Positions 55,731 to 64,000 of a DNA stretch of 64,000 nt are shown here, one piece after another. This stretch comes from Rotaria sordida (lineage: Eukaryota; Rotifera; Eurotatoria; Philodinida; Philodinidae): contig CAJNOL010000374.1 of the NCBI GenBank assembly GCA_905250125.1, forward strand, positions 86,429-150,428. Direction: 5' to 3'. Under the pieces are notes generated by a model. It was not told the DNA's origin. It did no database searches and saw only the letters and a list, made by a program, of their open reading frames with translations. The translations under genes and the position numbers were made by a program. The first letter of the stretch is position 1; each line of letters opens with the position of its first letter.

Positions 55731-57948
55731 TTTAAAATTATATAAAAGATAAACATTCAATAGTAAATATTCTGCAAAATTTCAATATAATTATAATAAG
55801 TAGGAAACGAACGAAGTATATGCTGAATCAAATGATTTCTTCTACAATAGATACATAATTTGATTGATAGTAATACGTCTCATCAATCAATCAATCAATC
55901 AACATGCATTCATTTTTTGTGATTCTATATTGTCAGAACTGAGATAGAACTTATCGAATATTGTTACATTGATATTCCTTTACAAGAAACATAACTATTT
56001 TAGATAATATTTAAATTTTCAGATTTTTCTGAAATTTTCTACTTTGATTACTTCATGATTATAAATGTTTTATAGTTTGCAAAGATAAGAATAAGTTAAA
56101 ATCAAAGTTATATGTACTTTTAAGATTACAGTATTATTTATTTATTCAAATTATTCCATTAAGCATTGATAATAAATGCAATCGAAGTTATATGTGATAA
56201 GTTTTTTATGAATAAATTAAACTTATATTCAAAAATCCAAATTTTTAATATTCAGTAGACCGATTGCAAAAAAGCTTTACTATATTGCAATACAAAATAG
56301 TTAAGCAAAATTTTTCTGCTGTGCTATTTTTGCTGACATATATATATATATATATGCGGCTTGTTTTTATCTGAAACCTACTTAATTTTTCTTTTCCTTA
56401 CGTTATTTTCGTATTTGTTTATATACTCTCTTGAGTATTTCTATACTCGTATTATCCTAGGAGAAAAAGAATTTGTCTTATATATTTTATTATAAAATAT
56501 ACGAATCAATGATAATATTTTTTTTAAAATTAATATTCTAATATATTATACAGATGTAATTTTTCTTCATCATCATTTATTTCTTGAGCAATTAAATCAT
56601 TCTAAAGATTACTATTTGATATAAATAAATAATTTTACTCTGTTTGACGTATTATTTGTTTCTCATTCATTGTTTGACATAGATAGAACTGATTCTTTTA
56701 CAATTATAGTAAAAATTTTGTTGATAGCAAAATATAGAATTTGTGTTGAAGATTTATGGTCAACGTTTCATCTTGAATTTTTAAATATTTTTTATTGCAT
56801 AGGTTTTTTTTCAAGGCTTCGAGAGATAATTTTTATATTCTATCTTTTCATTAAATAAATATCAAGACGACTATTCTTTTTTATTCATAATGTAATATCC
56901 ATCTACAAAATTTCTTCTATATTAATTATCACAAGTTAAGGCTCAAGGGTATATATGTTTACATCTGATGATCAATATAGAGAAATATTCAAAATTTCCT
57001 TTATTCTTTTCCGATACATTATTGAACATGTATTCTTTTGCTTCACTGACCCGAACATATAGACATACAAAGAGAAAATAGTCAATTTTCCGAACATGAT
57101 AGATCCATAGAGTTCAGTTTCTCCTTATTGAGATATATTCTTTCTTTATCTTTTGCGATCTTTATCCACAATAACAACAACTCAGGCTGGACAATATTGC
57201 TATTGTGTACATACATATGTATTCCGTTCTGCAAGAGAGACGATATCATCACGCGTACGGTATAGTCCAAGGTTGTCGAGCGCACAGCATATAGTCGTCG
57301 GCACTAAAAGAGCAAGAAACAACAGCAATAGCAACAATATACTACCAAGGCTTTTTTGTTTTTGTACTTAAGTTGACAAACACAACACAACAACAACAAC
57401 AACAGCAACAGAACCAACGAGGAAAATATGACAAGGCGAATAAAAAAAAGAAATACAAAATACAAAAGAAATTTTATGTGTTTCTTAATAAAAGAAAAAA
57501 CTCTAAACCAAATATATCTATTTAATTGTAGAGAAAAAAAAGCCTAAAAAAAAAATTTTTTTCTAATACTATCCAATAATCCAATTCATCCCATTCTTTT
57601 TTCTTTCTTTTGCTTTATTGATTATATCCAACGAGTTGTTAAAGATGATTACCATCAACCGCTAGTACTATTACCGCAAAAGGAAAAAAAAATAGTTCTC
57701 AAGAAGAGACAAGCGACGATTGGATAACGTATAGACAGAAATAACCTCTTCTTTTTTTTTTCTTATTTCCATTCTCTGCCTTTTCGGATAGCAATAGAAA
57801 AACGGATTGATATCTTTTGCGTTTCTTCATCTATTTTTTTTCTCTTCTTTTGTTGCTATTACTACTTATCACTACTGTCGTCGTTCTCTTTACATCTTAA
57901 CATCTTCCGGACGCACTAAGAACAACAAGCCAAGCAACAGCAATAGCA
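55731..57948. other. intergenic and upstream region of the myosin light chain gene
   Basis: AT-rich with a TA microsatellite at about 56336-56356. The last 600 bp is enriched in CAACAACAA (57374-57412) and pyrimidine tracts and probably carries promoter and 5' UTR of the light-chain gene. No gene recognised. Confidence 0.45.
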
Positions 57949-58498
57949 ATGGCCGATTTACCCAGTGATAAAGTTGATGAAGCTAAACAAGTCTTTGAAG
58001 TATTCGATAAAAAATATGAAGTAAGAATTTCTTATTCTTCTTATTTTTATTTTAATCAATTCAATATAAATAATTTTTATAATAAAGGGAAAAGTCGATT
58101 CATATTATATTGGAGATATGCTTCGTTCTCTTGGTTTATATCCAACACAAGCTGAATGTGAAAAACGTGGTCAAACAAAAAAAACTGGTGAAAAAACACT
58201 AAAAGTCGAAGAATTTTTACCAATTTATTCAGAATTTTATAAAATGCCAGCTAAAAATTTTGGTACATATGAAGATTTTATGGAAGGTTTAAAATTATTC
58301 GATAAAGAAAGTAATGGTTTAATGTCATTAGCTGAACTTACACAAGTACTTGTTGCTATGGCTGAAAAACTTGAACCACGAATTGTTGAAGAAATTCTTC
58401 GTTCAACTAATACAAAAGATGATGCCGAAGGCATGTTTAATTATGAAGTTTTTGTTCGTGCTCTTCTTCAAGGTCCGTTTCCAAATGAATCAACATGA
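57949..58498 (+). CDS. essential myosin light chain (calmodulin-like EF-hand protein)
   Basis: Binds the first IQ motif of the myosin heavy-chain neck and stiffens the lever arm. Exons 57949-58020 and 58088-58498, phase 0, 160 residues, the usual length. The start MADLPSDKVDEAKQVFEVFD resembles invertebrate muscle essential light chain (MADVP...FEVMG). Signatures: IGDMLRSLGLYPTQAE, GQTKKTGEKTLKVEEFLPIY, YEDFMEGLKLFDKESNGLMS, ALVAM-like VLVAMAEKLEPRIVEEIL and GMFNYEVFVRALL. The four EF-hand folds are degenerate. The third loop (DKESNGLMSLAE) keeps some acidic positions but lacks a full Ca-binding set, as expected for a structural light chain. The single 67-nt intron follows DKKYE. Calmodulin itself is excluded by the missing DxDxDG loops. 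Confidence 0.93.
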
Positions 58499-60629
58499 TA
58501 ATATAGAAGAATTGTATTTCAAAATTTTACAAACAATAGAAAAATCAATGTTTGACACTCGTCATGTTTTTCCTGCCTTTCTTTCTTCTTCTTTTTTTTA
58601 CTTTCTATACATGTTTATTCCTCAATCATCATCCCTTTTCTTTTCTTTCATATGCACAAACACGTTCTATTAAATACAATGCACAGCAAGAAGAATATTG
58701 TCAGCGATCATCATCATCAACACTTCTTTTTTTTTCTTCATTCTCTGTGCGTGTATTTGTGTATGTTTTATTTATGTATACCATTTTATATTTTTGTGTT
58801 TAAGCAACTTCTTTGCTGCTACTACTACTACTCTTTGAGAATATATATTAGTATAAGGCTATAAAACAATCATCAAGTTTAGCAAAAGTATTTATCCCCT
58901 TTTTTCTATAATTAAATTTTATTATTAAAAAAAAAAAAGAATATGTATTAATTTCCATTGTTTTACTAAAGCAAAAAGATAAAGTATATTTTATATGTAT
59001 ACGGCAAAAAATAAATGAATGAAGCTTTGAGGTCATCAAAACAGAAATAAATCCATATGTTGTAGAAAATAACATAATGATATCGTGTATTTGATCTTTT
59101 AGAGAAATTATTCATTGAAAAAAAAAACAAAAGAAAGTCTTAACGAAACTTTTCATATGGTTTCAATTTGTTTGTTTTTCAATACTTATTCATAATGTGT
59201 TAATCGACAGTAAATTATCGATAATAAGAAAATTTTCTTTTTCTTTATATTGTATTTTGCATCAACTAGTTGTTCTAAACCATACGATAAATAATGTCAC
59301 TCTTTTTCAATCGGCTATTATTGTGTAATAAACATCTTCGTTTTGTTTTTCTTTTCATATATCAATAACTGATCAAATTTACAATCAATCTTGAATCTCT
59401 ATAAAAAGTAACAACATTAAAAAATATACTTATAAAACAATAAAAAAAATCCAAGATCAATAAACAATAAAATTTTTTATTAGTTATACTATATTAAAAA
59501 TATATATAGATGTCAAATAATTGAATAATTCAAACATTTAAGGAATATAAAGACAAATACATATATGAAAAGTAAAATGAACAAAGAAAAAAGTGTGCAA
59601 TAGTCATCTAAACAAAAAAGTATCGCATACATTTGATGAATGTATCCTTTGGCGACCAAAAAAAAACCCAAGATATTTCTCATAAAGTACAATAAAACTT
59701 GATGACTATCAAGATTATCCAATTGTCATCAATGATATACTATTTCTTGCAGACATATAAATAAAAATTTCCTATCTAAATTAGTGTCCAATCATTAATA
59801 ACATAACATTCGAAATATTTCATAAACCAAATGATATTTCTCATTTATTAACTAATTCATTTCGATGGATAAATAAATAAACAAGAATTTCATGTGATTT
59901 GTAAAAAAAATCCGATAGCTAAATTAATTAATAAATGAATAAAAATTATCATCAAACAAAACTATATGTATACATAAAACTGATTGAATATTAGTTAAAA
60001 AATGAAAATCAAAAGTAAGAATAATTAATCATATTAAAAATCGAGCATATCTACAATATATACAGATTAAACAAGGGAAAATAACTGATTTTTTTTCTAT
60101 GTTTTATTAATTTTAAATAAAAACAAAATCATCGATGCAAAAAAAAAATTTTTTTTTTTTTTAAATTTTTCGTCCTTTGTTGAAGTACTTTGCTTATAAT
60201 TTAAGTTTGTATGGATAGAATCTCATTATCAAAAGACGATTTGTGCATTCAAAGGATGAGATCTACTATAATAATTACAATAATCTAAGTTTTCAAAATT
60301 CTTCTAATTATTTTCATTTCTTGGAAATTGTTGATTAAATTCATTTTCTTCATTCTTTTATATTAGCAAAACTGATAGAATAATATAAAAAAACGATCAA
60401 AGCGTTTGTCTTAGTGATTTTTTAATTAAAAAAAGTCTTACTTTAGCTGTTTCCTTCTTTGATTCGAATTATGAACAAACTTATTTTTTATTTTATTTAT
60501 GTTTTTTTAATATTCCAATAGAGATATTGATTCAATATGATTAATTTATTTTTATTCTGTTAAGAAAGAAAAAAAAAATGTATTTCATCAATATTTCTTC
60601 ATAAATGTTATTCATTTTATATGTCATCT
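58499..60629. other. intergenic between convergent light-chain and cysteine-rich protein genes
   Basis: Convergent 3' ends share about 2.1 kb of AT-rich DNA with T-rich tracts (58560-58800) and A/T runs near 60138-60170. No gene recognised. Confidence 0.5.
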
Positions 60630-63504
60630 TCAGTATAAATTGATTAGAGAAATCAGCAAGAAAAATAGAATGAAGATATTGTGTGCTACATTGATCGATA
60701 GGCCTGATTCTGCTATGGTCGTTATTTCAGATGGTCCAGTTGTGGTTTGCCCAAATGAAGTTGTAGTTCCAGGTATTATCGTTGTACGTTCTGTTGATGT
60801 TATTGGATTAGTAATAGATGACGTTGGCATTCTAGATGTTGTAGTTCCCGAAACTGTAATGCTGGATGTTGTAGTTCCCGAAACTGTAATGACGGGTGTT
60901 GTAGTTCTCAATGTTGTAGTTCTATTTGTTGTAGTTGCTGGACATATAGCGGTCTCATTACCTTGTCCCACTGTTGATGTATTACCCAAAAAGAGAGTGT
61001 AATCGCCCAAATCTACACAGAGATTTTGTCTAATCTAAAATATTTTTAAAGCCATGGTTCATTTCGAAAGTTTAATTTTTTTTTTTAAAAAACTCACTTC
61101 TTTAAATAGTTCTGGCCGAGAACAATCATCAGCACGACAAAAAATGTGAATTTCCCATAATTCAACATATCTAGGACGACTGCCATATATAACACCATCG
61201 AGCTCTACTCGATGTGGATCTATTGTGAAAAATTCTGAATCAGGTGGAGCACAAAATGATTGATAACATAGTAAGCCATTTGCCGGATCATCAAATATAT
61301 CCGAGACCAAACAAGTAGTGTTACATGGTTGAATTGGACATTCAGTAGTATTGAGAAACTCAGTTGTACCACATTGTGGAGCATTTGGACATTCATGACA
61401 TTCACGTACAGGTTGACCAGTACCTAAAATATTAGAATCAAGCCATGTTTCTGGAAGACGCATTTGAAAACTGTTGGGAAGATGTGGTATAAGACGAGGG
61501 TCATTACAATAATTCCAGTTACATCCAAAAATAACAACATTATTTCTTGTATTCCACCATCCTGTTTTTTCATCATAAATAATTGATTCTTCGACAAGTA
61601 AATATGGAAATTCACGTATATAAACAAAAGTTGAGTTTCGATCTATATGTTCTAAAGCAATAATAAAGTCTTCATCAAAATTATCTCGTACAATTGTACA
61701 ATAACTTGATGAGGCACTAGACACTGTATATTTGTCACATGCACAAATAGGATCATCATAACAAAAGCAATCATAACAAATAATTTCTGGTTCAACTATT
61801 GGTCGAGATGAATTATCCAAAAGAAGTGTAAGGTTATTTGTTTCTACTGTTAAATTTTGTCGAACTTCTTGAAAAATTTCCGGCCGTGAGCAATCATCAG
61901 CTCGACAATAAAGATCAAGTTCCCATAATTCAACAGAATTTGGTTGATCACCATAGATAATACCTTCCAATTCAACACGATGTTGATTTTCTTCAATGTC
62001 TGCTTCAGGTGAACTGCAATATGACTGATAACAAAAGTCATTAGTTGTCGGATTATCAAATTTATCCAAAACAACACAAGTACTATTGCATGGTTTAATT
62101 GGACATCGACTAGCATCAATAAATTCAGTTGTACCACATTGAGGAGCTTGTGGACATTCATGACAATCACGATCAGATGCTCCACTATCTAAAACATTTG
62201 CGTTCAACCATTCATCACTTAAAGTCATTTTGAAACTATCGGGAATTAATGTAACAAGGCTAGGATGATTACATAAATTCCAATTACATCCATAAACTAA
62301 AGTATTAGTTCGAGTAGTCCATTCTTTAGTAGTTTCGTTATAAAGTATCGACTCTTGTGCAAGTAAATAAGGAAATTTACGAATATAAACTCGAGATGAA
62401 TTTCGATCAATATGTTCTAGATTAACTGTAAAATCACCACTTTCATTATTTCTACGGATAATTATACAATAAGTTGAAGAAGCATCATCTGGTCGAACTG
62501 TATTGCATGAACAAGCAGGATCATTATAGCATGCACATTCATAACATGATAGTGTAGGTGTTGTTGTTGGTATAGTTATCATAGCTGATTTTATTGTTAG
62601 CGATGTATCTATTGGAGAACGACGAACAGTTGGAAAAGTCATTAAATTATTGATATCATTTCTAATTTGTTCTTTTACGTCTTGAAAAATACTTGAACGA
62701 GTACAATTGTAAACGGCACAATTGATATTTAATTTCCAAATTTCCAAATTTGAACGAATTTGTGATAAATAAACAATGGCTTCGACTTGAACTTTATATT
62801 TTTGATTGTCTTCATTCGAACCATCTTTAAATACGGATTTTGTACATTCTGATCGATAACATGATTCATCTGTTTCAACATCATGCCATACATTATAGAG
62901 TGAACACTAGAAAATATACTTTTGTTTTTTATTTTAATTTAATAGTTTTTATCGCAATACTTACCGTAGTCGGATTATTACATGGTGTAAATGTAGATTG
63001 ATCATAGTTAATAGGTTGTATTTGATTTCCACATATCTCCTTTGAACAAGTATGACAAGCATTAACTGATCCATTGCCATAAATATTCTCTTCAAACCAC
63101 TTTTTATCCATAGTTAATTTGAATGAATCAGGTAAAAGTGAAATTAAAGAATATTCATTACAATAATTCCAATCGCATCCATAAACAATACGTTTTGTTT
63201 TCATTTTCAAATCCTTTGTTATCTCATGATAAAAAATTGATTCATCCAATATAATATAATAAGAGTCTTTTAGTCGAATATATGATGAATCAAGAAAAGT
63301 AGAAGATAATTCTATATATGGATTTGATGAATGGAATTCTTCAACGATGATACAATGTGAACCTTCAACATCAGATGTGTTGGAGCAATTGCAAGCAGCT
63401 GTATTAAAAGATGGACACCAACATTGGTAACATATAAGACTCGTGCTCGGTGCTGCCCATATTACCAGTACTAAAAATATCCATGGGATAACTATTCCCA
63501 TCAA
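60630..63504 (-). CDS. secreted, probably GPI-anchored protein with three cysteine-rich repeats and Thr-rich stalk
   Basis: Minus-strand exons 63504-62965, 62906-61098, 61034-60630. Phase is kept; 917 residues. A signal peptide (IVIPWIFLVLVIWAAPSTS) precedes three repeats of about 250-290 residues beginning near residues 24, 260 and 540. Each repeat has an ordered set of blocks: CYxCxCYxDPxCxC, YIRxFPYLLxEESIxYxE, GCNWNYCNxPxLIPxLP, CHECPxAPQCGTTEF, CPIxPCNxTC, CYQSxC, HRVELEGxIYG and CRADDCSRPExF. Repeat 1 is the most divergent; 2 and 3 are close. Many NxS/T sites. The C-terminal exon holds a mucin-like stretch with TTT and a duplicated TTTSSITVSG unit, then a hydrophobic tail (NIFILFFLLISLINLY) with no charged residues after it, as in a GPI-attachment signal. 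I do not recognise the repeat as a named domain; short Cys spacings recall Ly6-like or egg-coat modules only loosely. Likely displayed on the outer surface. Confidence 0.85.
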
Positions 63505-64000
63505 TCGATATAAAACAATTGAGACTTATATTATTTAAACTGATCGACAAAGCCAACAATTTCAGACGATTATATGTTTGTTCTGTCTTTCTCATGCATC
63601 TTTATAATATATAAACCCATAAAAAAAAAGATCTTTCAGTATAATCAAGGTCAATCATAATAAAATTATACAATACTTTCCGTTAGTTAAGAGAGACACT
63701 CTAAAAATAATAATAGTGAAGATTTATATCATCTTTGTTTTATTGAAACAAATTCGGCTGGTCATAAAATCCTCAACAAATCTCTTTCTTTCTCATATAT
63801 CGATGGCCATTGAAATAATGAAGTCTGCAGATAATTATATATTATAAATATACAAGGAGCTATAAAGATTATTTCTGTTAACCAATGTAAATCTTTTTTC
63901 TCTCTTGTCATTAAAAATTTAATTCATAATATAAGAATAAAAAGTACGACATCCATCAAACATTTAAATCACATCATTAGATTAAAGTTGAAGAAAGCAA
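63505..64000. other. upstream region of the cysteine-rich protein gene
   Basis: AT-rich, probably the promoter of the minus-strand gene. Nothing else recognised. Confidence 0.4.

Noticed and set aside
57949-58498. Calmodulin or troponin C as identity of the EF-hand gene
   Set aside because: The loops lack the canonical DxDxDG calcium ligands, while length and the KVEEFLPIY and YEDFMEGLKLFDKE blocks match essential myosin light chain.
58552-58864. Hydrophobic open frames after the myosin light chain
   Set aside because: They arise from T-rich 3' UTR sequence (Phe/Leu/Tyr runs) and have no start context or homology.
60640-61002. Plus-strand frame of 120 codons rich in Val opposite the Thr-rich stalk
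   Set aside because: It is the antisense reading of ACT/ACA repeats; the minus-strand exon has a signal peptide, conserved repeats and correct splice phases.
61220-62185. Several minus-strand open frames inside the cysteine-rich gene
   Set aside because: Alternative frames of a long real exon, without any family resemblance.

Overview
The window is AT-rich nuclear DNA of a small-genome animal, most likely a bdelloid rotifer. Three things point there. First, there are animal-specific genes: Van Gogh/Vangl ending in ETSV, a muscle-type essential myosin light chain, and a plasma-membrane Ca2+ pump. Second, nearly all introns are about 45-90 nt with GT-AG ends. Third, there is a plant-like DYW-type PPR protein, a family previously noted in bdelloids but otherwise foreign to animals. 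The species assignment is inference. A 10-base N run at 25188-25197 marks an assembly gap.

Layout. 1.6-5.6 kb (+): DYW-PPR gene built from tandemly duplicated exon+intron units. 7.3-8.3 kb: non-autonomous element with iterated inverted-repeat arms. 9.4-9.8 kb (+): small one-pass membrane protein, convergent with aprataxin (9.8-11.1 kb, -). 11.4-15.3 kb (-): Van Gogh, whose third intron carries a decayed mariner transposon with a palindromic MITE nested in its transposase. 17.3-19.1 kb (+): mitochondrial-type methionyl-tRNA synthetase. 19.5-20.6 kb (+): TTK/Mps1-like kinase. 22.0-23.2 kb (+): broken Bax inhibitor-1 (TMBIM6) gene. 28.7-29.0 kb (+): an orphan exon. 30.1-37.5 kb (+): 18-exon PMCA Ca2+-ATPase. 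42.6-55.7 kb (+): two intact intronless rhodopsin-like GPCRs and one decayed copy, with a 1.4-kb palindromic element between the second and third. 57.9-58.5 kb (+): essential myosin light chain. 60.6-63.5 kb (-): secreted, probably GPI-anchored protein with three cysteine-rich repeats and a Thr-rich stalk.

The genes do not form one pathway. Most are housekeeping or animal cell-biology genes: DNA-end repair, mitochondrial translation, planar polarity, calcium export and muscle contraction. The accessory parts are the DYW-PPR gene, the GPCR cluster and the cysteine-rich surface protein. Exon joins were worked out by hand. For every multi-exon gene called intact, reading phase is kept across all proposed junctions, which is the main support for the models. 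The 5' end of the PPR gene and the first exon of the kinase are the least certain. I saw no retrovirus-like element, rRNA, convincing tRNA or CRISPR array.
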